Assembly (NCBI GenBank): GCA_008360955.1 | Contig: LUCM01010403.1 | Location: 62,736-126,735 of the forward strand | Reading direction: 5' to 3' | DNA: 64,000 nt | Source: Fasciolopsis buskii | Lineage: Eukaryota; Platyhelminthes; Trematoda; Plagiorchiida; Fasciolidae | Shown: positions 44,901 through 58,059 of the stretch, in pieces | Layout: each line of letters starts with the position of its first letter | Numbering within the stretch: position 1 is the stretch's first letter | Translations under genes and position numbers: made by a program | Notes under the pieces: model-generated | What the model was told of the DNA's origin: nothing | Databases searched by the model: none | What the model saw: the letters and a program-made list of their open reading frames with translations, nothing else

Positions 44901-46300
44901 ATTCGATTTGAGAACAGCGACAGATGTCAAGATGTGACCGAAGCGTTCAAAATCCGAAAAGTTTATACATTGAGGACTGAAGGTAATCTGCGGCAAATAA
45001 ATTCAATGAATCATGGCTGGCGGATAAACAATTTGACCAAAACGACTACAGCAAGGGACCGAGCTAAAACTTAAGCGGTTAACATCAAAATGGGGATGGA
45101 ACCTAAAGGTTTTTAATTGTCCGGTGGCTTCTGCAACCAAAGAAATGAGTGCACTCTGTTTGTAAGTGTAGAGTAGAGCAGAAGGATGACGTGCATAATG
45201 GCGAACCACTGCTTGAAGGCCCCGCGAAATAACCTATCGCCAATTACGGGGAGAAAGATGAAAAGTCGTCTGCAATACGGTAAATGAAATATCCAGATGT
45301 GAAACGAGGTTGGATCTTTTTGGCTCCTTTCAGTTGGAAATCAAATTGTTTGCAGTGACAATTAGAATAATATCCCAAAGGGGAATCGGCATAGGTATCC
45401 GGATTTATGACGATAGCTGAATAACAGAGTTTATATGTGGGCGATTTTGCAAATGTTCACTGTTTGCGTGATGGGCGTGTTGTCAGCAGATAGATCCAAA
45501 TATGTAGTGGAGAAGATCTGTCTGTTCATGACATATTACCGTCTGAGATCACATTACGCGGCCTCTAGCTTCAATCGGACTAGTAATGGGGACCGTATTT
45601 CGTCGTTGGCGCATCGCACTGGTTAACCTTATCGATTTGTTTTCACACGGCCTAAAAGGCAGACCTTTTTGAACGGCCTGCGTGGTGCTCGCGATGCGTC
45701 TAAACAGTCTAAAATAATGGAGAAAACGGCAGTCTGGAAAGTGCTTCTGCTGAAGTATTATAGTGAGTGGCAAAGAGAACGTAACCAAGTAAATAAAAGG
45801 AAGTGAATGGGAAAGCAGGGAAGACGTATCCATATTATTTGCACCACTGTGAGTCAAAAAGCGTTGGCCTAGTGGTATACCAAGGGTAGATTCCATTAAA
45901 AAATGCAGTCTATTCCATTTGTCCAACGATCAGAGAGGGTCAGTACCAGGTATTGCCCATATTACTCTTATATATTAGGTTCCCTTGTGCCCTTAGATGA
46001 AGCGCTAAGGGAAGCAGAGGCTGCTTTTAAATAGGGGGATGAGTTAAATCGTGGGTCTTTGATAACCTGGTAAATGCCATCGGGAGGTAAGATACGCAGT
46101 TGGGCTCTGGAGATTGCAATGGGCAGCACGCTGAGAGGAATCCGAATGGATAAACTGAAAAGAAAGTAAAAACAAGTCCGTCGCTTGGAGAATGCCAAGA
46201 GGAGGGGAAGCTAAGATAGTGGTTCGTCATCAGCGGCTGAAAGCAGTACGGCGAGGGGAGTTGTCGCTGGTATTGTTCAGCGATAGCAAAATGAGTCAGG
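41936..46300. other. Decayed repeat sequence, no assignable gene
   Basis: Purine-rich plus strand like the neighbouring LINE copies. Minus-strand frames of 60-106 residues at 42472-42967, 43177-43766 and 45003-46230 have Ser/Pro/Leu-rich composition resembling LINE ORF remnants, but none shows an endonuclease or RT motif. Confidence 0.4.
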
Positions 46301-46319
46301 GACTAGGTCGAAGGATTTG

Positions 46320-49180
46320 CCGTCAGCTACTCTTAGGATAATCTTTAGTGATAGAACGCTGGCGTTCTTTTAGCTTTACGATGTCAAGCGCGAATCGGTG
46401 CAAGAACAAATAGCAGCGAAGAGTGCTGAGCAGTTTGAGTATGATAATAAGATAGCTATTGTCGGAATGCACATGGGAGACAGGGGAGGTGGGGTGGAAA
46501 ATCAGATGGGCGGGACCTTGGATACATGTGGAGAGCCTAGTGCGCTGATGCACCACTAAGTTTACAGTATAAGAACCAGCGGCATGTCTGGCGGGCATTT
46601 TGGGTATTCCCCCTTTGCAGGATCGGGTTCAGGCTGGTGGGTGATTAACCCAAGGATGAAGGTGGCCTATTTCCTTCGCAGCCCGGCAAAAGTTTTTTGT
46701 ATTTGTTTGTTGCTAACAAAGGAGTGTGCGGGCCCATATAAAGAACTTTCCATAGCTTCTCCGCCCTGTCGTAATTTTCCCTGTATTGGAAACGTTTTGC
46801 AAATGCTGAGGGTGGTCTGTTTTCTCCAAGTTCGCAGGTCACGGCCATGTTGATGTTGCAACCGGGGTTCCGCTGCACAAGGCTTTGGAAACAGTGAGTG
46901 AGTGTTAGCAATGACACAGAGGAGCACAACTGGTGTTGTGGAGCACGTATCGGGGGTACAAACGAATCCATTACAAAGCCTGGCTGCGTTTCGTGACTCG
47001 CACAGCGTCATTTATGTAGTTCGGGTAAAGGAAAAACAACTCATATGGAAAAGAAAACCTGCCTGTTTTTATGCGGCCGAAAGACTGGGAGGTGTTATGG
47101 CATAATGGACAGAGTGAATGTCATCAGACGGAACGCAGTAAAAGAAAGAATTAATGTAGGTTCTTGGAACAAGGAAATTGTACTGCTTTTTAAAGGAAAG
47201 GAAGCTGGTTGGCTGGGAACGGTAGAAATGAAATAAAGTATGAGACAGTGACCTCCAATGTATGTCAAATGCCATGTTGTTACCATATTTGTTGATCCCA
47301 GATCCAGAAATCATCACGCGGATTGTGGGTAAAAAGAAAATTTCAGCGTGATTATTTAAAAACTGATGGCTGACTATAAAGCACGCGCCTTCGAGATACG
47401 GGTGTTGGTTGGGTGAGGGAATGGGTGACGCTTTGATTAGTAATTGCCGAATAATAGCAACAAAGGGAGCAAACAGTGAGGAGCAGTAAAGTTTGACCGG
47501 CAAATGCTTCGAGCGCTGGAGTCGCCCGCGATTACTCTGTGACCTGGTATGGTTAAAGAGTGGTCAACTGCGTCAGTTAAGAGTAGGAAGTCGTTCCAGC
47601 TGGGGCTTGGTGGACGGTACACGTATCCCATGAGCAGGGTTTTGCTACCACTGTCAGCTTTAAGCCACACAGCATCCAGGACGCAGTTTTACTGAGGGTC
47701 TTGTCAGAATGAGGACAACACTGATTTGTGGGTATTCACGAGGAATCAGCCCCCACGATGGGATGAGAGACTTGTTCAGAATGATTGATATCCATGGGTG
47801 GCAATTGCACCGATCCAAGTAACATCACTGAGCCAAGTTTCGGTGATTAGTCTGAAGGCGTAATTGAATGAGAGTACTAGCAGGCTAGGATCGCACTTCC
47901 TCCAGTATGGAAAGCACACTTAGCAGAAACAAGGAAAAATTGCGGATCGTTTTTGCTTACAATCAACTTTTCCTAACTGATTCTGCTTCTCAGTTTTGAC
48001 ATCTGTTATTTGGGAGGGTATTGCGTCGTCTGAGTGAGGTTTTGTCGGTCTGGGGCAGATTGATTTTACATCGGCAAGTACTGTACCAGTATATTGGTAT
48101 CCATCGTCATTTTATCCGACCGCGGAGGAAGGTGCCGTCACTTGGACCACTGGCAGTAGTAGTTTTTGATTGGCTGTCATGGGTAGAGGAGTAAAATGCT
48201 TCGGTGTTGAAATAAATACTTTCTGGTCGTTGCAATGGTTGTAATAAGAGGTTTTGTCGAGGGCCATAAGAAGAATCTACTAATGGGGGACGGTGGTTCC
48301 CAGGAAAAAGAGGGCTGACATGGAGGAAATCCATGTTACCGGGAGTAATGCAGTCTATCTAATGGTTGCTGTGGATGGAAGCGAGCGATAATATGTGAGG
48401 ATAAGGTGCTTTTGGGGAAAGGAGAGCTGAGGATTAGTTTGGGAACCGTGGTTAGCTGGAAGCGCATGAGGGATTATAGTGTGACATCCGAAGCGAATGG
48501 ACAAGAAGACCCGATGGAAGGAGTAACTGACATCGTTCTGCTTCTCCTCCAACGCCTGGTGAATGGAGATGACTGGTCAGCGTTGGCAGACGGCTAGTAT
48601 AGCGATGGACGGTAGTTATAAGGGGAAATGGATAAGATGGCTCGAAGTCTACCGCGAGAGGCTGGCGGGTGGAGGGCTAATAAAGCACCCCAACGGAGGG
48701 AATATATGGCGGTAGGCTTCTGAAGATGGAGCTTCAGGGCCGTAAGTGTTGACTTCAAGTCGGTAATTTGTGTTGTAATAGGGATTCAGAGCCACCGGAG
48801 AAAGGTAAGCACGAAGGTAATGGGTAACATGGCATTTAGCTGATGGGTTTTGGGCTTCTTCGGATTGGGATTCAGTTTACGAGAATGGGCACTGGTCACA
48901 CTCCTGGGGAGTGGGCCCAAGGTGGGTGATAGGCCTGGAGACCAGTTGAGGGTCCTCAAAGGAGAGTTCGGCCAGTGACTCGAGGTTTGCCTTAGGGAGA
49001 TGTACTAATGTGATTTGCGTAAGTGAGTAGGCTCTGGGATGGTACAGATTCAGGTTTGGTTGGGGTAGTCGTGATGGGTTCGGAGCCCAGGAGGCTTTAA
49101 TAAGTGAAGCTATTCGGCCTTGAGGTAACAAGAATTTTGTCTTTTGATGTCGAGGATATAAGAGGTAGCGGTGCATGAGG
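46320..49180 (-). pseudogene. LINE copy C: Pro/Ser-rich leader and endonuclease fragment
   Basis: From 49176 to 48107 the minus strand gives Pro-rich frames (for example LPQPNLNLYHPRAYSLTQIT) like those preceding the endonuclease in copy A. At 47437-47670 it reads LLMGYVYRPPSPSWNDFLLL and HRVIAGDSSARSI, the YRPP and GDFN(A/S)R motifs of an APE endonuclease, with FN changed to SS. Below 47437 the frames (47069-47503, 46645-46971) continue with no clear RT motif. Truncated or too decayed to follow. Confidence 0.65.
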
Positions 49181-49199
49181 AGACTGCCGGGGTGACATT

Positions 49200-51330
49200 T
49201 TCGAGGAGTCGGCTGGCCTTTGGGCTGTGATGAAGGGGGAATGGTTTGTTACCATATGCTTGGTTGGAGTTCTCGTGAAGTTACGCCGGATGCGATCTTT
49301 TTAGGCGGAGGTTGTGTAGAAGAAAGTGAAATGTCAGATCGAGGTCCATCGCAGGTGACTGGGCTACGGTGTGCAAGGCAGAGATGTTGTATATCCTCTT
49401 ATGAGACTCGGGATTGCATGGGGTTGGATGGCTTTGAGGTTGTAGACATGCGGCTGTTACAGGATTCATCTTCGACCATCGAAATACCTCCCTTTGCTAA
49501 GGAGTTTTACCGGTGAATCTTTTAGGCTGTGTAAATGAGGTGTCGTTGGCAACGATTTAACAGTTATTGATAAAATCTTCAGCCGTATTTTATTCTGAAA
49601 ATTGGAAAAATAGGGGGCATTCAAAGCATTGTGACTTTCTTCTCAGTCTAATGTAAGTGTACTGTCGATGAGCTGTGCCACAAGAGTTAAGCATGCGTGA
49701 CTTCATCCCTTTTAGGCGCGGGTGATGGAGAACATCTACTACGACAGCTCTTTCATCTGCTGCTCTATGTTTTCGAACTTTGGCGGTGATTACTTTCAAA
49801 ATGAGACTTGTGAACATAGTAATAATAACAATGATAATGTATATTTCTCGATTTGCGAGAGACATGCGCAAGGCAAGATCAAAATATGACAAGGATGATG
49901 CACATGAAATGCAAATCATAGAAAGCGAAATGCACAAGGGTGTTGGAGCGACCTTCATTTATTGCAGAGGCACAATGGAAATCAAAATGAGAAGCTGCGA
50001 AACAATGGGGAATGCGCAATCATACCAGTGAAAGGCAAAAATTAGGAAACTGATCCTTCAAGACTAAATAGAGTTTCCGGGACCGTTTGCAAGCAGCGGA
50101 CCACGAATCATTTCGTGTTTAAGTGCGGTAAATGTGTTCATTGACGGCGCAAAACATGGATGAATCTCAACAGCGGAGGTCGAGATATGGTCGGAGTCCC
50201 CATGCGTCAGGAGCGTTACGTAATGGGCGGAAAAGATGAGCTGAGGAGATGACAGGCACGGATGGAAGTAGTGAAATCCAAGCGGAACGTCAGGCAAATT
50301 GGATGGGACAAGTAGTTGGCAACAAATGGTGAAAACTTCTGAGGGCAGAGGAAGACTGCCAAGATTTTCTCAGACTATGTGGAGGAACTTTATGAAGCTT
50401 CGGATAATGGAACTACCGAGACTGCTGATTGTGCTTGCCTGCGGAAAGCGGTAAGCTGTACTGGGAGGTGCGCCGGATAGGAGAAATTTTGTGTAAGGAT
50501 ACTCCTCAGATGCACCGGCCAAGAATGTCCTCTACGCTGTCGTCTTTGCTGTGGCAGCTTTTGATTTTAGCAGTACGGGTGGGGAACATGAAGTGCGCAA
50601 GTCGTTCCGGAGGCAGTAGTAATCGCGGTCTTACCCAATTGCAAAGATGCGAATTGAGACATTCAATGCGATAATCAGCGAAGTTTCCGTTGACGGGGCT
50701 AGAACTCGAGCGCCAGTTCTAACTAATAGGTTCCCAGTAGAAATGATAGGATAGGGGATTTGGAATCTCCATTACGAGAACGGGAGCGGTACCAGTGAGT
50801 CTACTTCGGGTACGAAATGTGAAAAGCAAGAAGGCGAGGGAGTCTGGCTTGGGTGCCAACTTGGTGTTATCATGATTATTGGACTGCGACAAAATACTCG
50901 CAAAATGGAGCGTCTATTTCGTAAAATGTGGTGACTAGAATTGAGCTATGGTAGCGGTTTTGAGGACATTTGTAGGTTTTGGGCTACAAAGAATGATCCA
51001 CTGAGCCCTGAAAAGAGAGAAGGGAGGATAAGTTGACGCAAGAAGCGAGGAATACACAGACTGACTGCGTCTAAACTCACGGAATGTAGTGAGAGCGAGG
51101 ACCCATCAAACGTTTCGTTGAAAGTTGCGTCAGCCCACATTGCGAGAAGCTCACCCAATGGTAAAGAGGGTACATCACTACAGGGGAGATCAAAAAGTGC
51201 ATTAGCTTGGACGTGCAACAAAGTGAGGAAGTAAGGGGTGAAACCAAATCACAAATGGTGAGCTCAGCAAAGACTCCGTCATGAACTAGAATTCTAACCC
51301 ATGTTTGTAAGGCCCGTCTAGTCCAATGTT
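49200..51330. other. Decayed repeat sequence
   Basis: A plus-strand frame at 49780-50031 contains MYISRFARDMRKARSKYDK, similar to a minus-strand frame at 53978-54172 containing MMYSSRFARSVR, so the same unknown repeat lies in both orientations. The part at 50946-51221 (minus, 91 residues) is just downstream of the C-terminus of LINE copy B. Nothing else recognised. Confidence 0.4.
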
Positions 51331-51339
51331 AGCTGGTGT

Positions 51340-53700
51340 CAAGTTAAATAACAGAGGGACATCCAGTAACTTTGCCGGCTAGGCTTTGAGATGGGCTAAA
51401 TTTGGGCACGACCGCAGGGCACTACGGAATTTGTTCCACAGTTTAGTGTGAGCAACTGTGAAGAATTTTGTCCTGATCGATAGTCGAGTCAAGGGTGTTC
51501 TTAACGAGTAGTATCTACTAAAAATTAGATAAGAGGGACTACCATCTTTGTAAATGACGCTTGCAGTAAGGTGAACATTACTACGGCAAAATTAAACAGA
51601 AATGCAGGGTTTAATTTAACCAGACGAAGCCACAATGGTTCAAGTCCAAGCAGCTCGCGGCTGGCCATGTAGTTAAAGCTAAATGAGGGACCTTGGAGAT
51701 TCCTAGTGAATGCACGCTGCACATTCTCGATTGCAATTAGATCGACTTTGCGCATATGCGTGAAGATAATTGGGCCGCACTCGAGGTGGGGCCTATCATG
51801 GAACTGGAAGTTGATAATTCTGCACTCTTTGGTAAGAAGTGCGCTTAAGATCTTTTAGCTACAGCATTCTCGTGGTGCGCTTGCTCATGGAAGTTTAAAG
51901 AGTGGGAGTATTGTAATCCTAAATCCTTAACTGCGTGTGATAAAAGAATCGGCATGCCGTTTATGGAGAGGGCGCCCGAAGGAACGTGGCATTTATATGG
52001 TATCAGTGAGCTTTTGTCAGCACAGAACTTCATAAGCCACTTGGAACACCAGTTATCAAGAGACTCTAGGTCCTCATTGATAAGTGCATGGGTAGAGCTA
52101 CATGAAGCAGCCTCAAAAGAGTAGACAATTTAAATGTCAACGGCAAACAGGAATGGTGTGCCATGACGAATAAAATTTGAGGTATCGTACAGGAATGGAA
52201 GATGAACAGGGAAGCCTCCTTAGTACCCCCACCAACAATAGCTCATGAATGAAAAAAATTAACCGTTATTATTGACAAACTGAAAGCAATCGGAAAGGTA
52301 GGATGATAGCCAAGACAAGAAAGGACTTCTTATTCCATCTGTGCTAATTTTTGGTCAGAAGTCGGAAATAGGAAACGCAGTCAAACGCTTTGGAGATGTC
52401 TAGAAAGATTGTGAGCACCGACCGGTGGTAATTAACATTCTGGTGTCCGGGTTCAAGAAGCCAAACTGACAGGTGAGGCAAGAGCAGCCCCCGAGGAAGC
52501 CGTGTTGGAAGAGGTTGATAAGGTTTTGAGTAGTAGGGAAGTTAACCAACTGTTCTTTGACAGTCTTTTCCATTAGCTTGGATGGAACTGGAGTGTGGTC
52601 AATGGGGCGGAAGTTTTCAGATTCATGCACAGAACCCTTTTGTTTTGTAGAACAATAATGGAAGTTCCCCATTGTGACGGAAAAGTGGCGCCAGACATGG
52701 AGAACGAGAACAGATTCAGAAGAAGCCGTGGAAGAGCTAGACCAGTGGTGCGAAATAGGGCTGGTGGGATGCCATCAGGGCCTGTGGGATGGTCTGGCAT
52801 ACGTCCCCACTGTGATGAGGCCCGCTAAGTTGAATGAGATGGAAGATAATCTAACCGAAGTTAACATGGGGTGGATTTCAGAGTGTGGCCGATTGTCATT
52901 AATGAGAATGGAAGCAAAATGTATTGAATGCTTCTGCGATGTCTGTATGGTACTCTATGCGTAAGCCATTAAACATGAAGCTTGGAATAGCTGACGATTT
53001 GGGCCGCGCGCTAGCTTTAAACATGTAGGAAGTCTTCCAAACTGGGTTAGGCGACCCAAGAACTAACATTTCCCGCCTTTTTGACCTCAGTTCGGACTCC
53101 CCAAGAAATTATTGTTGCAGGCGGTTGACTTGCATTAGGAGCCGGCAGACTCCCGTTTTGTTGAAGATTTTCTGAGCCTTCAAAAGTTTCGTCTGGAGCC
53201 GACAAACCCTACTAGGCTTCTTGGGTTCATTTTGAGTGATCGGATTGGATAGACGATTAATAGTAGGAGTTTTGCGTAAAGGTCGTCTGCCGCACTCTGC
53301 GCGTCAGGCGATAAGAAGCCGGACCAATCAAGGGTTCGCAGAGCGTCTACTCGTCCCAACGAGTAGACATATAGGCAGAGACAATATGGTGGGTACACAT
53401 GGGTGAGGACGGTTTTTACGGAGAGGGAAGCTGCACGTGAACATCTTGTGGTCAATGACAGGGAAGGATTTTAGCACCGAAACCTTAACTTTAGGAGAGC
53501 CAAACGTAAAAACTAAGTCCAAGATACTATGGAACCTTGTGCGCGTGGTCACATGGCGAGTACATTCTTCAGTGTGCGTCTCGGGAACAAAGTCGAGTAG
53601 GGTAGGTGGAGCGAATAAAGAGGAATAACAAATTTTAAGGGCGTTTAAGTTGTTGACGTTTTCGCCCCCGGCCATATTTCGGCATCCGCCATTGACCTTC
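51340..53700 (-). pseudogene. LINE copy B (CR1-like): endonuclease end, reverse transcriptase, C-terminus
   Basis: In order on minus: LLDFVPETHTEECTRH and SILDLVFTFGSPKVKV then VIDHKMFTCSF (53440-53620, endonuclease LDLVF and SDH motifs); linker with RTLDWSGFLSPDAQSAADDL (about 53300); GPDGIPPALFRTTGLALPRL (about 52770); ENFRPIDHTPVPSKLMEKTV and LINLFQHGFLGGCSCLTCQF (52440-52620, RT motifs); FLFAVDI and SSTHALINEDLESLDNWCSK (about 52060-52150, catalytic FADD reads FAVD); AVKDLGLQYSHSLNFHEQAH (about 51900); RKVDLIAIENVQRAFTRNLQ (about 51740); KLWNKFRSALRSCPNLAHLK (about 51400, C-terminus). Nearly full-length RT, but with frameshifts and a lost catalytic Asp. Confidence 0.85.
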
Positions 53701-53977
53701 TGTTAATTTTGGCCCCTTGAACACGCAGATTTAGCGGACTCAAAAACGAGACGACTCCAGTCCGTTGCCAACGAATAATCCAATAAATCCTTATGTAACA
53801 TTGCAAAACAGCTTGCCAAATTTTGATTTTTGTCTCGCATGCTTGTACACTGCGTATTGCTTTGCAGACTCTAATCGTGCTTTCCATGTAATCCAAAGTA
53901 GTATCCATCCCTTTATTCGCTCTGATTTCCATTATTCAGGTTTCCTCTGCAACATCAATGTGAAAATATGATTTGAC

Positions 53978-54172
53978 CTAGCGTACGCTTCTCGCAAATC
54001 GGGAACTATACATCATTGTTACTTTGAAGTAAACCGTTCCTTGCTGTGAGTTGTTCTCGCTGTTGTTTTTTGCAGTTAAGCGTGTTATCGTGGTATTTTT
54101 GGCATAACTAGAACCGTTCTCTAGTTGAAAATATTTCCTAAATTTCTTTTGACCATTACCCTCTGGCCTCAT
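53978..54172 (-). repeat. Unknown repeat, minus copy
   Basis: A 64-residue frame rich in Asn/Lys, ending TMMYSSRFARSVR, related to the plus-strand frame at 49780-50031. Confidence 0.45.
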
Positions 54173-54369
54173 CCCTCGCCGACCTTTCTGTCAATAGTTA
54201 TTTGAAGCCCGGACCGTGACATTTTCAGCTTCCGCCTGGACCTATTTTAAACTTCTTTGTGCTGCTAACCACAAGTTCTGCCTATCTATTTATCCACTTT
54301 CATGAGCGAATTTGCCAATTAGCCTATCTATTTATGTTTTCAAGTGCACTCCTTGACACCATTCCGTTG

Positions 54370-55001
54370 CCTGTTACCAAACGTTTATAGCATCTCATGG
54401 CCACTTCAGATGACCCTGACCTTTTACAACCTCCATGACGCCTTCGCTAGCTGAGCCAAAACGACGCCAGCGCCGCACCCTAGTACTAAAATCACTTAAA
54501 ACCCCCTGATTCCCACTAAAACGTGCCCAGTCCCGCTTACTGACATATTTAGTAATTCTGGTCCCAAAGCTCTTGACGTCTCAAAAGGAATAAGGGTCCT
54601 AGAAATCAAAGTCCAACAGATCAAAGACATGTCATTGAAACTGTCCCCATTAACCAGCCTAATTGGCTCTTTCAATGACACTAGTGCTAGCAATCTAGCT
54701 GCCACAGGAGGCTTCTATGATTCCAAAACTAAAGAAGCTGAAAAACCTATTTGGAATGCAAAGAACGCCGTTGTCTTTAAAGTGCCCGACCACCTCCCAC
54801 TGCCACTGGTCCAACACTCCTGTCTGTGCTCTAGGCTTCGAAAAATATATCCACAAGGAATAACTGCTCACTTTTGTTTCAATTTCGTGATAAAATTTCT
54901 GCCAAGGGGCTTATAGATCCCGTACCTAAGCTTTACGCGCAGCTGCCAGTTCCGCGCTCGCAAGGGCTACACCAAATCTACTGGCTTCTCACTCCTGCTA
55001 G
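54370..55001 (+). pseudogene. Plus-strand ORF1-like retroelement fragment
   Basis: Frames on the plus strand give SLIGSFNDTSASNLAATGGF and NAVVFKVPDHLPLPLVQH (54629-54830), then after a frameshift FQFRDKISAKGLIDPVPKLY and LPVPRSQGLHQIYWLLTPAR (54880-55000). The order resembles a LINE ORF1, in which a basic/coiled part precedes an RNA-binding domain. It is opposite in direction to the LINE copies on each side. Its end forms the left arm of the fold-back at 54915-55132. Domain identity is a guess. Confidence 0.45.
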
Positions 55002-55132
55002 GGAGTTGCTGGCCAGGTCTGGCGCGCAATCTAGCTAGCAGCACTCTAGCAGGAGTGAGAAGCCAGTAGATTTAATGTAGCCCTTGCGAGCGCGGAACTG
55101 GTAACTGCGCGTAAAGCTAAGGTACGGGATCT
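54915..55132. repeat. Fold-back: 87-bp inverted arms, 44-bp spacer
   Basis: The left arm 54915-55001 begins AGATCCCGTACC; the right arm 55046-55132 ends GGTACGGGATCT. The arms match over 87 bases with about five mismatches, all isolated. No target site duplication is visible at the outer ends. The left arm is continuous with a plus-strand retroelement reading frame, the right arm with the 3' end of minus-strand LINE copy A, so this may be the join of two oppositely oriented insertions or an inversion formed during target-primed reverse transcription. Confidence 0.9.
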
Positions 55133-57740
55133 GAAACGCAAAAAAGAGAAAAGTATTTCGGCTCAGGACCCAGCTTGGAGTTATGGTTATTAGTGAACCA
55201 TAGGTTGGTCGTGTGAGTGAAAAATTGGGCCATTAAATAAAAAAAACAACGTAGAAAGTCAACAATTATGACACAGGATATGGAGTTAAGGAGAATTGGA
55301 CTTAAACCAAATGTCGGAGGGTTTACCGAGCTGGTGTTGTAGTTATTGATAAAGAACTTGTGAAGTAGGGTGATTGGGGTCGTACTGGCATCAGATTGCC
55401 ATTAAGACGCAAAGGAAATCGGCTGCAAACAAGCTTTTAACCACTCCAAAATAACAGTGTGGATTTTTCGACAGTTGTCATGGTCGTCGTGCTGTGCGCT
55501 TCCGATGTAATAAAGGGGCTGTGGACGTAGAATTATGGTGACTGTTTTGTCAAGAATAAGAGAAATCTTTGGATTAGAGCCAAGCAAAGCCTATTTCTGT
55601 TGAAATATTTCGTTCTTTTTAGTGGAGATTCAGGACGGATGGTATAAGAGGAAAGTCGTTGTTGCCAGTAATCTTAAAAAGAAACCGGTATAAGGTGGCA
55701 AAGTTTTGGGTATCTAATAAGATTTAAACCAACAGTCTGAATGACAATCAAAAGCCTGGTCTAGGCTGCTCTTGGCCCCGGTTAAGCTGAAAAATGAAGG
55801 CACGTTGAGAACTGTGGACAATACAATCTTCAATCGTCTTAGACTCTGACAGAGCTGTACATAGTCCGGCAAGAACAGCGCCCTTAGTGGAAGACGGTTG
55901 CATCACCAGTTGCCCATGACAATCGTCTAGCGAGTTTGAATCCTCCAAGATACTGGCCATGATTCGGGGTTAAAATGATGGCTCGAACAAATAGACTATC
56001 TTGAGGTCAACGGCAGATAAGAAAGATGTACCTTGGCTTGTTTCTTGAAAGATGTCGTTCATGCAAACCGGGATTCCTATGGAGCCAAGGACACAACTAC
56101 TAGTGATTGGCTGGGGTTGGAAACGGGTTCCGCTGATACTGACTACTGGAAGCGCTCGAAAAGGTAGGAGGTCAACCAAGAGTGCAGCAGATCCTCCAAG
56201 CCTAAGGGTTTGATTTTTAATAACAATCGTTCCTGGGGCCCGCAATGAAACGCCTTGGTTATATCAAGGAAGATCATTATAGTGGCCTTTTTCTTATCGA
56301 CAGTTAGACTGACCAGATCAAAACAAAGCAAAGTGGCATGAGGTGCAGAATATGCGCCTAACAAAACCATGTTGGAATTCCCCAATTGAATTGTTGGTCC
56401 AGAGAAGGTCAATTAGCTGTTTCTTGACGATACGCTCCATGAGGGGTGTTTGGTTCATTGAACGGTAGTTTTTTTGGATCGTACAGTGGTCCATTTTTGT
56501 GAAGAGGTAGAGACCTTCCATTGCAGTTGTCACAGAGGTAATAAGCAGGTTGAACAAAATAATTGCAATAACGGGTTGGCCGTAGCAGATAGGGCAGGGG
56601 AACACCGTCTGAGCCAGGTCGGTAAGATGGTTCGATGACGGTTATAGCCTTCTCTATTTTCTCTGTAATATATACGATGGACGAAAGTGTTTGATCTGTT
56701 AGCCTAGGAATGGTGTGTAAATTGGTGATGATATCGGTAGTGAGGGTGACGGCGAAGTATGAGTTAAATGCCTCAGCAACTTTCTTCGGACCAACGAGCT
56801 GCTGATTGTTGTGCAGGTTGAACACAAGGGTACTTCATTTATTGCAAATAATGCAGCACCTCAGATATCTGGCCACATGCGGGCCGGAATTCGATTGCTG
56901 AAGAGCAGTTTGTTCCTGCCTACAAAGCTGTCTCTCGGGTTCAGCAAGAATGTCATTTTGAGGCCGATTTATCCTCAGTAGCATGGAGAAGTTTGAGATT
57001 CGGGTATAAATATTCTGCATTTCAACGATCTTTTGTTCATATTTACATCTTTTCCTTAGTCCTTTCGGCCGGAGATGAGCTCTGTGAGAAGCCAGGTTGG
57101 TAATGATCACATGTACGTTTGCAAATAAGTTGTCGGCAGCTTCTTGGGATTTGGATCGGAGGAAAAATTCAGACCATTCAGGACTCCGGAGAGCAGTAGC
57201 AAAACCAGCCCAGTTTGCCAATTTATAAGAGAGGATCATGGAAAGGTGTTCAGAGTCAGGAACGAATATGAAGGAAGCAATGAGGCCATCTTGTGGTCAC
57301 TACCTGGGAGGCTGTCTAGCACGGAGGTGTCAGAATTAGGAGGACCGCAGGTAAAACGAAGTCAAGGGTATTGCTTCCTCTAATGGGGTTTGCGGTGTGC
57401 TGCATCCATCCTCCTACTTTGGTTTTACGTATGAAGTTTGAGAGCTGAAGAGAAGCAGCCTTTTTGGACCAGCAGATTTTAGGAGCATTGAAGGTTCCTG
57501 CGGTAATTGTCGCGTCTCCATAAACGGATGCGATATACTCCAACGCTTCAATAAGCAGAGGAAACTTAGAGTTGTATGCTGGTGTAGGTTGGCAAACACA
57601 TTCAAGGTGCGGTACAATGTTATGTGCATAGATGCAGAACCACAAAGTTTCAGGAGATATGTCTGGCAATGGGTGTCAGAGGGAGGGAACGGAGAACTCT
57701 CGCTTTCCGTATGCCAGCCGACCACCTCCACGCAGGAAAT
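55133..57740 (-). pseudogene. LINE copy A (CR1-like): endonuclease and reverse transcriptase
   Basis: On minus: ECVCQPTPAYNSKFPLLIEA and ITAGTFNAPKICW (57470-57620, YRP and GDFN motifs, Asp lost), GSNTLDFVLPA (about 57350), linker 56835-57239 with SPEWSEFFLRSKSQEAADNL, SYRPGSDGVPLPYLLRPTRY (about 56620), KKNYRSMNQTPLMERIVKKQ (about 56440), GEFQHGFVRRIFCTSCHFAL (about 56350), KKATIMIFLDITKAFHCGPQ (about 56270, FDCVPH region), RTRFQPQPITSSCVLGSIGI (about 56110, SGVxQG motif) and TSFLSAVDLKIVYLFEP (about 56000, FADD reads SAVD). A thumb segment follows at 55402-55587. It is the same family as copy B. Frameshifted and catalytically broken. Confidence 0.85.
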
Positions 57741-58059
57741 TTCGGTGCATTAGAAAGGAGTTGCAGCCGCTCAATAAATTTTAGATTGTGGGTGTGTATC
57801 CCGTCAACCAAGTTCCAGTGATTAAAATGATGTCGTAGAGGTGATTTTGCAAAACCTTCTCAGGGTGCCAGCTTTGCTTAAGAGGAATCGCGCGTTAAGC
57901 AGAATCGGGGGCACTTTGGATATGCAGTCGATGCCGAATGGTTTAGTACGGAGGCCACCTGTCAGGGGTGTGGTCTGAAGCGAAGAGGTGGCGATGGGTT
58001 TACAGTTGACGTGCTGGGCTTGGAAGGAACATCGTAAGGAACGTTTGGAACTTTTAGAG

